From Microbacterium saccharophilum (GTDB lineage: Bacteria > Actinomycetota > Actinomycetes > Actinomycetales > Microbacteriaceae), in assembly GCF_007992455.1 (NCBI RefSeq), contig NZ_BKAH01000006.1, forward strand, positions 109,638 through 173,637: a DNA stretch of 64,000 nt, written 5' to 3'. The notes under the pieces are model-generated. The model saw only the letters and a program-made list of their open reading frames with translations, did no database searches and was not told where the DNA came from. A program made the position numbers and the translations under genes. Shown here piece by piece: positions 7,461 through 16,330 of this stretch (the stretch's first letter is position 1; every line of letters starts with the position of its first letter).

Positions 7461-7529
7461 TGCAGGACCGTGTGTGACGGATGGGGCGCATGCGCCTCAT
7501 CCGCCCCACCAGTCACGGCCGCTCCTGCA
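7461..7529. repeat. Dispersed ~70-bp palindromic repeat, copy A
   Basis: An imperfect palindrome with outer arms TGCAGGA and TCCTGCA and an inner stem GGATGGGGCGCA / TGCGCCTCATCC. A second copy with the same outer arms, length and inner layout lies at 61981-62050. It sits between the radical SAM promoter and the end of the alarmone synthetase gene. It resembles REP-type elements; a role as a bidirectional terminator is possible, but there is no U-tract. Confidence 0.8.
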
Positions 7530-7570
7530 GTTCGCCGCCAAGCGGGCAGGACTCAGGAAGCGGGCAGGAC

Positions 7571-8275
7571 TCAGACGGCGGAGAGACGCCCGCGCGGCCG
7601 CGGGCCGTGCAGCTCGCGGTGCAGGCGCTCCATCCGGGCGTCCAGCTCCGCGGCCGTCTCGGCGGCGTCCTTCAGCTCGGCGAGGAGCGAATCGGGCACG
7701 ACGCCGTCGTACTTGTAGTAGATCTTGTGCTCGAGGCTCGCCCAGAAGTCCATCGCGATGGTGCGGAACTGCACTTCGACGGCGACATCCAGGCGGCCGG
7801 ACGACAGGAAGACCGGCACCTCGACGATGACGTGCAGGCTCTTGTAGCCGTTGGGCTTCGGCTCGGAAATGTAGTCCTTCACCTGCCGCACGCGGATGTC
7901 GTCCTGCTGCGTCAGCAGGTCGGACAGCCGGTGGGCGTCCTCCACGAAGCTGCACGTGACGCGGATGCCGGCGATGTCGGTGATGTGCGCGCGGATCGCG
8001 TCGAAGTCGGGGTCGACGCCCTTGCGCGCGATCTTCTCGACGAGGCTGTCCGCCGACTTCACGCGGCTGGAGATGTGCTCGATGGGGTTGTAGTCGTGCG
8101 TGAGCTGGAACTCGTCGCGGAGGATCCCGAGCTTCGTCTCGACCTCCCGCAGCCCGAACTGGTATTCCAGGAGGAACCGCTGGAACTCGTCGCGCATGCT
8201 GCGCAGCTGCTCCGGGGAGAAGGTCGCCACTCCGTCGGCCGTGGTCACGACGAGGGAGTCGGGCTTCGCATCCAT
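7571..8275 (-). CDS. Small alarmone synthetase (RelP/RelQ-like GTP pyrophosphokinase)
   Basis: A 234-residue single-domain (p)ppGpp synthetase. It has the synthetase core: RVKSADSLVEK (ATP contact), ITDIAGIRVTCSF, DYISEPKPNGYKSLHVIV (nucleotide-binding loop and the tyrosine that stacks on GTP) and VEVQFRTIAMDFWASLEHK with the catalytic glutamate. No hydrolase HD domain and no C-terminal TGS or ACT domain are present, so this is not the long Rel enzyme. The start at 8275 is taken for the family-like MDAKPDSL start with a GGTCGGAG upstream. It transfers pyrophosphate from ATP to GTP or GDP in the cytoplasm, tuning growth in stress. Confidence 0.9.
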   Translation of the reverse strand: MDAKPDSLVVTTADGVATFSPEQLRSMRDEFQRFLLEYQFGLREVETKLGILRDEFQLTHDYNPIEHISSRVKSADSLVEKIARKGVDPDFDAIRAHITDIAGIRVTCSFVEDAHRLSDLLTQQDDIRVRQVKDYISEPKPNGYKSLHVIVEVPVFLSSGRLDVAVEVQFRTIAMDFWASLEHKIYYKYDGVVPDSLLAELKDAAETAAELDARMERLHRELHGPRPRGRLSAV

Positions 8276-8336
8276 GCTCCGACCGTATCGATCGGCGCTA
8301 GGCGGATGCTGTGAAGTCGAGGAGCGGTGAGACCGA

Positions 8337-9443
8337 TCAGGCGCGGCGGTACTGGCCGACCATGGGGCAGTCGAACGGATCGCGGGCGGCGAGGCCCACC
8401 TCGTTGAGGTAGTTGATGACGATCGCATACGAGCGGATGAGGCTCGTCTCGGTGTACGGCACGCCGAGCGTCGCGCAGTGGTCGCGGACGATCTCGCGGG
8501 CCTTCGCCAGGTGCGGGCGCGCCATGCTCGGGAAGAGGTGGTGCTCGACCTGGTAGTTGAGGCCGCCCATGAGCCAGGTGGCCCACCAGCCGCCGCGGAT
8601 GTTGCGCGAGGTCCGGACCTGCTTGGAGAAGAAGTCCAGGCGGGCGTCGGGGGCGATGATCGGCATGCCCTTGTGGTTCGGGGCGAACGAGGCGCCCATG
8701 TAGACGCCGAAGACGGCGAGCTGCACGCCCATGAACGCGAACGCCATGCCCAGCGGCAGGAACAGGAAGACGGGGACCAGCAGGGCGGCGTGCCGCAGCG
8801 CGATGAGCGACAGCTCGGTCCAGCGGCCCTTCACGCCCGGTGTCGTCACGAGGTACTTCACGCCGAGGTAGTGGAGGTTCAGGCCCTCGAGGGTCAGAAG
8901 GGGGAAGAAGAGCCAGCCCTGACGCTGCGTGATGAAGCGCTGGATGCCGCGGGCCTTCGCGGCGTCCTCGTCGAGGAAGGAGATCGTGTCGATCTCGATG
9001 TCCGGGTCCTTGCCGACGCGGTTGGGGTTCGCGTGGTGGCGGGAGTGCTTGGCATCCCACCAGGCGTAGCTCATGCCGACGACGCCGGAGGCGATGAAGC
9101 GGGCGAGGCGGTCGTTGGCGGGGCCGCTCGAGAGGATCTGGCGGTGCGCGGCCTCGTGTGCGAGGAACGCGGCCTGCGTGAGCAGGAGGCCCAGTGCGCC
9201 GGCGATGAGCAGCTGGAACCAGCTGTCGCCGAGCAGGATGAAACCGGTGATGCATCCGCCGATGCCGAGTGCGACCGCGGTGCCGACGAGGGAGTAGAAC
9301 CACGGCGCCCGACGGAGCAGGCCCGTCTCCTTGACGACGTTGGAGACTTCGGAGTACGCGCGGCCGATGGGCGGGAACGCATCGGAACCGGCATACGTCT
9401 GACGAATGGGCCCCATCGTGGCGGCGGCGGTGGCAGTGGTCAA
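8337..9443 (-). CDS. Membrane fatty acid desaturase
   Basis: A 368-residue di-iron membrane desaturase that introduces a double bond into fatty acyl chains using oxygen. All three histidine boxes are present: HEAAH (about residue 93), HSRHH (about residue 132) and QVEHH (about residue 300), the last with the glutamine typical of the linoleoyl-CoA/delta-6 type branch rather than the delta-9 branch. Two pairs of long hydrophobic segments separate the boxes. The neighbouring cold-shock gene on the same strand suggests membrane adaptation to cold as a likely use, but no shared operator is seen. The position of the double bond cannot be read from sequence. Confidence 0.9.
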   Translation of the reverse strand: MTTATAAATMGPIRQTYAGSDAFPPIGRAYSEVSNVVKETGLLRRAPWFYSLVGTAVALGIGGCITGFILLGDSWFQLLIAGALGLLLTQAAFLAHEAAHRQILSSGPANDRLARFIASGVVGMSYAWWDAKHSRHHANPNRVGKDPDIEIDTISFLDEDAAKARGIQRFITQRQGWLFFPLLTLEGLNLHYLGVKYLVTTPGVKGRWTELSLIALRHAALLVPVFLFLPLGMAFAFMGVQLAVFGVYMGASFAPNHKGMPIIAPDARLDFFSKQVRTSRNIRGGWWATWLMGGLNYQVEHHLFPSMARPHLAKAREIVRDHCATLGVPYTETSLIRSYAIVINYLNEVGLAARDPFDCPMVGQYRRA

Positions 9444-9652
9444 GTCTGCTCCTCGGATCGGCAGAAAGACCCGAGAGCCAGACTGTGCGGAGGGGAAGTC
9501 GTGTGACCGCCCTTCAGCGTGACTCTACGCGCGTATGGATTCCCGAAGCGGCATGTGCGGGACTTGCACAGGCATGTGGTGCCTGACTGTCAGGTTGCCC
9601 GCGCATGCAGACGGCGGGACAGGCGTGAAGCCCGCCCCGCCGCCGCTCGCGA

Positions 9653-9856
9653 TCACAGGACGCGGATACGCGAAGCCTGCGGGCCCTTCGGGCCGCGCTC
9701 GACGTCGTACTCGACGCGGGCAGCCTCGTCGAGCGAACGGTAGCCGTTGCCCTCGATCGCGCTGAAGTGGGCGAAGACGTCCGCCGAGCCATCCTCGGGC
9801 TCGATGAAGCCGAAGCCCTTTTCGGAGTTGAACCATTTCACAGTGCCAACGGCCAT
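9653..9856 (-). CDS. cspA: Cold-shock protein
   Basis: A 67-residue single-domain RNA chaperone. It has both nucleic-acid binding motifs ([16 protein letters not shown] = RNP1 and DVFAHFSAI = RNP2) and ends [10 protein letters not shown] as is normal for actinobacterial Csp. GAAGGAAGA precedes the ATG. The upstream leader is long (about 500 bases to the next gene), as is common for cold-shock mRNAs. The same reading frame stays open for about 330 bases upstream of this ATG; see the separate entry. Confidence 0.95.
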   Translation of the reverse strand: MAVGTVKWFNSEKGFGFIEPEDGSADVFAHFSAIEGNGYRSLDEAARVEYDVERGPKGPQASRIRVL

Positions 9857-10186
9857 TGTGTTCTTCCTTCTTGGTGTGGGGCCGCGGTGCGACCCTGGTG
9901 ATCCGAAGCGACGGCGTCGCGACGGAAGCGGGGTGGAGTGTCCGAGCGTGGCGAAGGGCGAGGGTCCGGAGTGGACGAACTCGGCCTGCGCGGCGGCGAG
10001 GGACGGGTGGACGCCGCGTCGCCGGGCGAGCGCGTCGTGAGCGGTGTAGCCGTCGGCGTCGACGGTGATGAAGCCGGCGAACTCGCTGCCCCGCGTGGCG
10101 GAGTAGACGTCGTCGTCGGCCTGATGCCAGATGACCTGGTGCGCGCATGACGGGCACGCGACCGGATGGGGTGAAGAGATGAAGAG
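9857..10186 (-). other. Coding-like sequence in frame upstream of cspA, without a standard start
   Basis: Reading the minus strand in the cspA frame, no stop occurs between a TAA at 10187-10189 and the cspA ATG. The first part (about 10153-9970) reads like protein: [20 protein letters not shown], then [20 protein letters not shown] and [20 protein letters not shown], with almost every codon ending in G or C. The remainder looks like untranslated leader. I find no ATG, GTG or TTG in frame after the TAA, so this may be a decayed small gene, a gene with a frameshift near its start, or one using a rare start such as ATC. The remaining stretch 10190-10370 shows nothing I can support beyond the divergent leader sequence. 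Confidence 0.35.
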
Positions 10187-10370
10187 TTATTCGATTCGTG
10201 AGGCAATCAGCCCGATGCGCGAGTGCGCGGATCCCTGCAGATTGAGTGGATGACGGTATTCGGTTCGCAGATCTCCGAGTGACCAGGAGATCCGGACGGC
10301 GGTATCCGTCGTGATCACCTTAGCCGGTCCGGATGTGGTTGTGCTGTACTCGTGTCGAATTCGTGACAGA

Positions 10371-10991
10371 TCAGGCGCGCCCGCCGCGCGGCCGGAGACC
10401 GTCGAGCGCGACGGCGAGCACGTCCTCCGCGAGGAGGGCGGGGTCCACCGGGCCGTCCGGGCGGTACCACTCGACGACGGAGTTCACCATCCCGAAGATG
10501 AGCCGGGTCGCGACGCCGGCATCGATGTCGGTGCGGATGCGGCCCTCGGCCTGGGCGTTGCGCACAAGGCCGGTGACACGCTGATCGAAGTGGCGGCGAC
10601 GCTCGAGCGCCGCGACCTCGACGGGGCTGTTGCCGCGGAGGCGCAGCAGCAGCGTGACCGAGGGCAGTTCGGCGGTGAGGGCCGCGACCGCCCCGCGGAT
10701 GACGTGCTCCAGGCGGTCGGCAGCGGAGGCTTCGCGCGCGAGAGCCTCGTCGAGGGCGGCCTCCAGGCGGCTGAGCGCCGTCTCGAGCGCGATCGCGAGC
10801 AGTTGCTCCTTCGACGCGAAGTGGTGGTACAGCGCGGACTTCGACAGGCCGAGCCGCTCCGCGAGCGCGGCGACCGAGGTCGCGTCATACCCCTGCTCGT
10901 TGAAGAGGGCCACCGCGACGTCGAGCACCTGCCGGCGGTCGTAGCCGGGCCGGCCGCGGCGGGCGGCCGCCGTGTCGGCGGGGGTGGTCAC
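10371..10991 (-). CDS. paaR: TetR family repressor of phenylacetate genes (PaaR-type)
   Basis: A 206-residue TetR-family regulator: the helix-turn-helix occupies about residues 37-62 (TSVAALAERLGLSKSALYHHF), followed by an all-helical ligand domain ending in GLRPRGG. It is divergent from the phenylacetate operon, whose intermediates such as phenylacetyl-CoA relieve repression by PaaR in actinobacteria. A 22-bp palindrome in the divergent region (11051-11072) recurs in front of paaA (15305-15326), as expected for its operator. The start is GTG at 10991. Confidence 0.85.
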   Translation of the reverse strand: MTTPADTAAARRGRPGYDRRQVLDVAVALFNEQGYDATSVAALAERLGLSKSALYHHFASKEQLLAIALETALSRLEAALDEALAREASAADRLEHVIRGAVAALTAELPSVTLLLRLRGNSPVEVAALERRRHFDQRVTGLVRNAQAEGRIRTDIDAGVATRLIFGMVNSVVEWYRPDGPVDPALLAEDVLAVALDGLRPRGGRA

Positions 10992-11050
10992 GGTTCAGTC
11001 TCCCATCCGCGCGGCGGGCCGTTGACCGCCCGTCGCGCCCTCTGACACTA

Positions 11051-11072
11051 TTACTGAACGATCGGTGAGTAA
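11051..11072. promoter_or_regulatory. PaaR-type operator, divergent copy
   Basis: TTACTGAACG-AT-CGGTGAGTAA is a 22-bp near-palindrome 60 bases before paaR and 54 before paaF. It differs from the copy at 15305-15326 by only three bases. Its place would let one TetR dimer pair control both directions and give autoregulation. Confidence 0.8.
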
Positions 11073-11126
11073 CAGTGTGCGCACCGGCGGGGCTCGCAAC
11101 GCGGCGGGCGGGGCGGAAGGATGACG

Positions 11127-11894
11127 ATGTCCGGTGCGACGAACGGCGCGAGGGTGCCGGGGGGCCCGCTCCGCATCGAACGACGGCCCGACCGCGTCGT
11201 CGCGACGCTCGACCGCCCCGAGGTCCGCAACGCGATCGACCAGGCGACGATCGACGCGCTGCACGAGCTGTGCGCCGAACTCGAAGCGGAGCCCCGTGTG
11301 CTGATCCTGCACGGCGCCGGAGGGGTGTTCGCGGGCGGCGCGGACATCGTCCAGCTGCGGGAACGTCGTGCGGACGACGCCCGCGCCGGGATCAACACGA
11401 CGGCGTTCCTGCGGGTGCGGGCGCTGCCCATGCCGGTGATCGCCGCCGTCGAGGGCTTCGCGCTCGGCGGGGGCGCCGAGCTCGCCTACGCCGCCGACAT
11501 CCGGATCGGCACCCCGGACGTCGCGATCGGCAACCCCGAGCCTGCGCTCGGCATCATCGCCGCGGCCGGGGCGACCTGGCTGCTGCCGCGGCTCGTCGGG
11601 TCCGGGCGTGCCGCCGAGCTGCTGCTGACGGGGCGCGCGCTCACCGCGGACGAGGCCCTCGCCTGGGGCCTGCTCTCCGCCGTGCATCCGGCGGCCGAAC
11701 TGCTGCCCGCGGCGCACGCGATCGCCGACCGGATCGCCCGCCTCGACCCGCTCGCCGTGCAGCACACCAAGCGCGCGCTGCACGCGCCGCTCGCGGAGCA
11801 CCCCGCGATCGACCTGGAACTGCAGGCCGAGCTCTTCGAGAGCCCGGAGAAGTTCCGCCGCATGACGGCCTTCCTGGAGAGGAAGCGGTCATGA
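11127..11894 (+). CDS. paaF: Enoyl-CoA hydratase, PaaF-type
   Basis: A 255-residue crotonase-fold enzyme. In the phenylacetate pathway PaaF hydrates 2,3-dehydroadipyl-CoA to 3-hydroxyadipyl-CoA. The oxyanion-hole segments GGVFAGGADI (about residues 67-76) and FALGGGAELAYAADI (about 110-125) and the catalytic glutamate in NPEPALGI are present. I start at 11127 because GGAAGG at 11114-11119 is correctly spaced for it and too close for the ATG at 11121. It opens the operon just behind the PaaR operator, and its stop overlaps the paaH start. Confidence 0.87.
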   Translation: MSGATNGARVPGGPLRIERRPDRVVATLDRPEVRNAIDQATIDALHELCAELEAEPRVLILHGAGGVFAGGADIVQLRERRADDARAGINTTAFLRVRALPMPVIAAVEGFALGGGAELAYAADIRIGTPDVAIGNPEPALGIIAAAGATWLLPRLVGSGRAAELLLTGRALTADEALAWGLLSAVHPAAELLPAAHAIADRIARLDPLAVQHTKRALHAPLAEHPAIDLELQAELFESPEKFRRMTAFLERKRS

Positions 11895-12745
11895 TCCTTC
11901 CCGTGCGGGTCGGCGTCATCGGCGGCGGGCGGATGGGTGCAGGCATCGCGCACGCGTTCCTCCTCGCCGGGTCGGCGGTGACCCTCGTCGAGCGCGATGG
12001 CGCATCGGCACGCGCCGCCCGGCAGCGCATCACGGCGAGTCTGCAGGGGTCCCATGAGCGCGGCGCGACCGAGCGACCGCCGGCCGAGGTCGCGCCGCGG
12101 CTGCGCGTGACGACGGATGCCGGCGATCTCGGCGGCAGCGCACTCGTCGTCGAGGCGGTGTTCGAAGACCGGGACGTCAAGACCGCGGCGCTGCGCCGCG
12201 CGGAGGCGGTGCTCGACGTCGACGCCGTCCTGGCATCCAACACGTCCGCCATCCCGATCGGCGACCTCGCGGCGGGGCTCGACCGTCCGGACCGTCTCCT
12301 CGGCCTGCACTTCTTCAACCCCGTCCCGTCCTCGGCCCTCGTCGAGATCGTCGTCGCAGCCCAGACCGCCCAGGGCCTCGTCGAGACGGCCCGCGAGTGG
12401 GTGCTCGCGCTCGGCAAGACCCCCATCGTCGTGCGGGATGCGCCGGGATTCGCCTCGAGCCGGCTCGGCGTCGCCCTCGCCCTCGAAGCCATCCGCATGC
12501 TCGAGGACGGCGTCGCCACGGCGACCGACATCGACGCCGCGATGGAACTCGGCTACCGGCACGCGACGGGGCCGCTCCGGACCACCGACATCGTCGGCCT
12601 GGACGTGCGGCTCGATATCGCGGAACAGCTGCACGCCGCGCTCGGCGAGCGGTTCGCGCCGCCCGAGCTGCTCCGTCGCCTCGTCGCGGACGGACACCTG
12701 GGCCGCAAGAGCGGCCGTGGATTCTACGAATGGAGCACCGGATGA
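11891..12745 (+). CDS. paaH: 3-hydroxyadipyl-CoA dehydrogenase, PaaH-type
   Basis: A 284-residue NAD-dependent 3-hydroxyacyl-CoA dehydrogenase that oxidises 3-hydroxyadipyl-CoA to 3-oxoadipyl-CoA. The Rossmann motif GVIGGGRMGAGIA starts at residue 8; SNTSAIPI and GLHFFNPVP carry the catalytic Ser and His, and DAPGFASSRLG the following Asn-equivalent region; the C-terminal helical domain ends in GRKSGRGFYEW. Length is that of monofunctional enzymes (about 285). ATG overlaps the paaF stop (ATGA), and its own stop overlaps paaZ. Confidence 0.9.
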   Translation: MILPVRVGVIGGGRMGAGIAHAFLLAGSAVTLVERDGASARAARQRITASLQGSHERGATERPPAEVAPRLRVTTDAGDLGGSALVVEAVFEDRDVKTAALRRAEAVLDVDAVLASNTSAIPIGDLAAGLDRPDRLLGLHFFNPVPSSALVEIVVAAQTAQGLVETAREWVLALGKTPIVVRDAPGFASSRLGVALALEAIRMLEDGVATATDIDAAMELGYRHATGPLRTTDIVGLDVRLDIAEQLHAALGERFAPPELLRRLVADGHLGRKSGRGFYEWSTG

Positions 12746-14847
12746 CCGGCATCCTGCCCAGCTATCTGTCCGGCACGTGGTGGACGCCGGCGGACGACGT
12801 CGACGCCGTGGACGTGCGCGACGCGTCCACCGGCGAGACCGTCGCCCGCGTGAGCGCGGAGGGTGCCGACCTCCCCGGCGCCCTCGCGCACGCCCGCACC
12901 GTGGGACAGGCCGCGCTCGGCGCGCTGACCTTCCACCAGCGCGCCCTGCTGCTCAAGCAGTTCGCCCTCGTGCTCACCGAGCGCAAGGAGGAGCTCTACG
13001 AGCTGTCCCGGCACGCCGGTTCGACGCTGCGCGACTCGCTGGGCGACGTCGACGGCGGCATCGGCGTGCTGTTCACCTACGCCTCGAAGGGCCGGCGCGA
13101 GCTGCCCAACGCCCAGGTGTACGTCGACGGCGCCCCCGAGCCGCTGTCGAAGGACGGCTCGTTCCTCGGGCAGCATGTGTACACCCGGCTGCCCGGTGTC
13201 GCGGTGCAGATCAACGCGTTCAACTTCCCCGTCTGGGGCGCGCTGGAGAAATTCGCGCCCGCGTTCCTGGCAGGCGTGCCCACCCTCGTCAAGCCCGCGA
13301 CGCCCACCGCCTACATCGCGGAGGCGTGGGTGCGGATGCTGGTGGAGTCCGGGCTCGTCCCGGACGGCGCCCTGCAGCTCGTGAGCGGCGGGGTGCCCGG
13401 GCTCTTCGATCACCTCCGGCTCGGCGACCTCGTCGGCTTCACCGGGAGCGCCGACACCGCCGAGCGGCTGCGTGCGCAGGCCCCCGACGGGGTGCGCTTC
13501 ACCAGGGAGACCGACTCCATCAACGCCTCGATCCTCGGGCCCGACGCCGCCCCGGGCACCCCCGAGTTCGACGCGTACGTGTCGCAGCTCGTCGTCGAGC
13601 TGACCGCCAAGGCGGGGCAGAAGTGCACGGCGATCCGCCGCGCCCTCGTGCCCGCCGGCGCCGTCGACGCCCTCGTCGACGCGGTCCGCGAGAAGCTCGA
13701 CCGCCGGCTCGTCATGGGCGACCCGCACGCCGACGCCGTCACGATGGGCCCGCTCGTCTCGCTCGCCCAGCGCGAGGAGGTGCTCCGCCAGGTCGCGGCG
13801 CTGCGCGCGGCGGGCGGGCGGATGCTGCTGGGATCGATGGCCGAGCCCGACGTGGTCCGCGCCGACGGGACGACCGGGCCCGCGCCGGACGGCGCCTTCC
13901 TGGCCCCCATCCTCGTGGGCTTCGACGACCCGGCGACCCCGGCGGTGCACGCGATCGAGGCCTTCGGGCCGGTCGCCAGCGTCCTCGCCTACGACACTCT
14001 CGCCCAGGCGGCGGACCTCGTGGCGCAGGGTGGCGGCTCGCTCGTCACGAGCGTCGCGACGCACGATCCCGCCGTCGCCGTCGAGCTGCTGAGTCGCATC
14101 GGCGCGTTCAACGGCCGCGTCCTCTTCCTGAGCCGGGAGAACGCCCGCACCTCGACCGGCCACGGCGCCCCCGTCCCGCACCTCGTGCACGGCGGGCCCG
14201 GACGCGCCGGCGGGGGCGAGGAGCTCGGCGGTATCCGCGCCGTGCTGCACCACATGCAGCGCACCGCCGTGCAGGGCTCGCCCGACATGCTCACGGCGCT
14301 CACCGGCGTCTGGCACGCGGGGGCCGCCGCCGACCGCGGCGGACGGCATCCGTTCCGGAAGTCGCTCGCCGAGCTGCGGGTCGGCGACCAGTTCGCCTCG
14401 CCCCTCCGGGCGGTGTCGCTCGAGGACATCGAGACGTTCGCGCATTTCACGGGCGACACGTTCTACGCGCACATGGACGAGGACGCCGCCGCCGCCAACC
14501 CGTTCTTCCCGGGACGCGTCGCGCACGGCTACCTGCTCGTGTCGTGGGCGGCCGGCCTCTTCGTCGATCCCGACCCCGGTCCGGTGCTGGCCAACTACGG
14601 GCTGGAGGCGCTGCGATTCGTGACGCCCGTCTCGCCCGGGGACGAGATCCGGGTGACCCTGACGGCGAAGCAGATCACCCCGCGGGAGACCGACGAGTAC
14701 GGCGAGGTGCGCTGGGATGCCGTCATCCACAACCAGCGGGACGAGATCGTCGCCCAGTACGACGTGCTGACCCTCGTCGCGAAGACCGCCGGCGGGACGT
14801 CCGCGGCGGAGCCCGCGGATCGTCCCGCCGCGGAGGCGATCGCATGA
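12742..14847 (+). CDS. paaZ: Bifunctional oxepin-CoA hydrolase / semialdehyde dehydrogenase PaaZ
   Basis: A 701-residue two-domain enzyme (family length about 680). Residues 1 to about 520 form an aldehyde dehydrogenase with the cysteine in TAKAGQKCTAIRR (about 293-296) that oxidises 3-oxo-5,6-dehydrosuberyl-CoA semialdehyde. The C-terminal domain, from about residue 545, is a MaoC-like hydratase (FAHFTGDTFYAHMDEDAA and FPGRVAHGYLLVSW) that opens the oxepin-CoA ring. Having both activities in one chain avoids release of the reactive aldehyde. The ATG at 12742 overlaps the paaH stop; an in-frame ATG at 12730 is possible. Confidence 0.93.
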   Translation: MTGILPSYLSGTWWTPADDVDAVDVRDASTGETVARVSAEGADLPGALAHARTVGQAALGALTFHQRALLLKQFALVLTERKEELYELSRHAGSTLRDSLGDVDGGIGVLFTYASKGRRELPNAQVYVDGAPEPLSKDGSFLGQHVYTRLPGVAVQINAFNFPVWGALEKFAPAFLAGVPTLVKPATPTAYIAEAWVRMLVESGLVPDGALQLVSGGVPGLFDHLRLGDLVGFTGSADTAERLRAQAPDGVRFTRETDSINASILGPDAAPGTPEFDAYVSQLVVELTAKAGQKCTAIRRALVPAGAVDALVDAVREKLDRRLVMGDPHADAVTMGPLVSLAQREEVLRQVAALRAAGGRMLLGSMAEPDVVRADGTTGPAPDGAFLAPILVGFDDPATPAVHAIEAFGPVASVLAYDTLAQAADLVAQGGGSLVTSVATHDPAVAVELLSRIGAFNGRVLFLSRENARTSTGHGAPVPHLVHGGPGRAGGGEELGGIRAVLHHMQRTAVQGSPDMLTALTGVWHAGAAADRGGRHPFRKSLAELRVGDQFASPLRAVSLEDIETFAHFTGDTFYAHMDEDAAAANPFFPGRVAHGYLLVSWAAGLFVDPDPGPVLANYGLEALRFVTPVSPGDEIRVTLTAKQITPRETDEYGEVRWDAVIHNQRDEIVAQYDVLTLVAKTAGGTSAAEPADRPAAEAIA

Positions 14848-15302
14848 CCGCACCGCTCCGCCCGATGATGCAGCGCGACCGGGCCTCGGCCGCGCTCGGG
14901 ATGGTGGTGGAGCGCGATGAGCCCGGGGAGGCCGTCGTGTCAATGGTCGTCCGCGACGACATGCTCAACGGGTTCGACATCACGCACGGCGGCTTCGTGT
15001 TCGCGCTCGCCGACACCGCGTTCGCGATCGCCTGCAACGAGACCGACCGGGTCACGGTGGCCTCGGGCGCCGACATCACCTTCCTGAAGTCCACGCGCAG
15101 CGGACAGACGCTCACTGCGCACGCCGCCCGTCGCGTCCGCAGCGGCCGCGCGGGGCTGTACGACGTGACCGTCACGGACGAGACCGGCGCGGTGGTCGCC
15201 GAGTTCCGGGGGCGTTCGCTCGTCACCTCGGCGCTCACCTCGTCTCCCAGCACCTCGTCTCCCATCGCCGAGACCGTTGCCCCCTCGGCATCCGGCACCT
15301 AG
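14844..15302 (+). CDS. paaI: Hydroxyphenylacetyl-CoA thioesterase PaaI
   Basis: A 152-residue hotdog-fold thioesterase. PaaI hydrolyses stalled ring-hydroxylated CoA esters, freeing CoA. The signature [20 protein letters not shown] (about residues 42-61), with the catalytic aspartate in the helix, is clear. The last 20 residues are an unusual serine-threonine-rich tail built on a small repeat (SSPSTSSP) and may be disordered. It overlaps paaZ by four bases, and only 35 bases, holding the second PaaR operator, separate it from paaA. Confidence 0.88.
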   Translation: MTAPLRPMMQRDRASAALGMVVERDEPGEAVVSMVVRDDMLNGFDITHGGFVFALADTAFAIACNETDRVTVASGADITFLKSTRSGQTLTAHAARRVRSGRAGLYDVTVTDETGAVVAEFRGRSLVTSALTSSPSTSSPIAETVAPSASGT

Positions 15303-15304
15303 AC

Positions 15305-15326
15305 TTACTGAACGAACGGTCTGTAA
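15305..15326. promoter_or_regulatory. PaaR-type operator in front of paaA
   Basis: TTACTGAACG-AA-CGGTCTGTAA, a near copy of the palindrome at 11051-11072. It sits between paaI and paaA just before the ribosome binding site AAAGGAG, implying an internal promoter so that paaABCDE can be transcribed apart from paaFHZI under the same repressor. Confidence 0.8.
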
Positions 15327-15337
15327 AGGAGTCGACG

Positions 15338-16330
15338 ATGACGACAGCACCGGACCTCACCGCGGTCACCGCGGGCAGTGCGGATGACACGGCCGCCGAG
15401 CAGGCGGCCTTCGATGCGCTCATCGACGCCGAGCAGCGCATCGAGCCGCGCGACTGGATGCCGGAGGGCTACCGGAAGACGCTCATCCGGCAGATCTCGC
15501 AGCACGCCCATTCCGAGATCATCGGCATGCAGCCCGAGGGGACCTGGATCACGCGAGCTCCGAGCCTCAAGCGCAAGGCCATCCTGCTCGCGAAGGTGCA
15601 GGATGAGGCCGGGCACGGCCTGTACCTCTACTCGGCGGCCCAGACGCTCGGCATCACGCGCGACGAGATGACCCAGCAGCTCATCGACGGGCGCGCGAAG
15701 TACTCCTCGATCTTCAACTACCCGACCCCCACGTGGGCCGACATGGGCGCGATCGGCTGGCTCGTCGACGGCGCCGCGATCTGCAACCAGGTGCCGCTGT
15801 GCCGCGCGTCGTACGGCCCCTACGGCCGCGCGATGGTCCGCATCTGCAAGGAGGAGTCGTTCCACCAGCGGCAGGGTTTCGAGATCCTCCTCACGCTCAT
15901 GCAGGGCACCGCGGCGCAGCGCGCGATGGCGCAGGACTCCGTGGACCGCTGGTACTGGCCGTCGCTCATGATGTTCGGGCCGCCCGATGAGTCCTCGCCG
16001 AACTCAGCGCAGTCGATGGCGTGGAAGATCAAGCGGTTCTCCAACGACGAGCTGCGGCAGCGGTTCATCGGGATGCTGGTGCCGCAGGCGGAGATCCTCG
16101 GGGTCACGCTGCCCGACCCCGAACTCCGCTGGGACGAGGCGGCGCAGCGCTGGCACACCAGCGAGATCGACTGGACCGAGTTCCACGAGGTGCTCGCCGG
16201 CCGCGGCCCCATGAACGCCGCCCGCCTGCAGCACCGGCGCGCCGCCCACGAGGACGGCGCGTGGGTGCGGGAGGCCGCCGTCGCCTATGCGCGCCGGCAG
16301 GCGGAGAAGACCGAGAGGGCGGTGGCGTGA
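15338..16330 (+). CDS. paaA: Phenylacetyl-CoA 1,2-epoxidase catalytic subunit PaaA
   Basis: A 330-residue di-iron oxygenase alpha subunit that converts phenylacetyl-CoA to its ring-1,2-epoxide. The ferritin-like helices carry the iron ligands in [14 protein letters not shown] (about residues 85-98) and [13 protein letters not shown] (about 170-182), the two E-x2-H motifs of this family. Length is as in characterised PaaA. It starts the paaABCDE run behind an AAAGGAG ribosome binding site and the second PaaR operator. Confidence 0.96.
   Translation: MTTAPDLTAVTAGSADDTAAEQAAFDALIDAEQRIEPRDWMPEGYRKTLIRQISQHAHSEIIGMQPEGTWITRAPSLKRKAILLAKVQDEAGHGLYLYSAAQTLGITRDEMTQQLIDGRAKYSSIFNYPTPTWADMGAIGWLVDGAAICNQVPLCRASYGPYGRAMVRICKEESFHQRQGFEILLTLMQGTAAQRAMAQDSVDRWYWPSLMMFGPPDESSPNSAQSMAWKIKRFSNDELRQRFIGMLVPQAEILGVTLPDPELRWDEAAQRWHTSEIDWTEFHEVLAGRGPMNAARLQHRRAAHEDGAWVREAAVAYARRQAEKTERAVA

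Noticed and set aside
9613..9636. Terminator of cspA
   Set aside because: GGCGGG/CCCGCC could pair, but the loop is long and no U-tract follows on the minus strand.
12724..14943. Long minus-strand frame antisense to paaZ
   Set aside because: High GC makes long antisense frames common; no start site and no recognisable protein.
12117..15302. Plus-strand open frame of 1061 codons across the paa operon
   Set aside because: It is an arginine/serine-rich out-of-frame reading; the paaH, paaZ and paaI frames are clear. Only its 3' end coincides with paaI.
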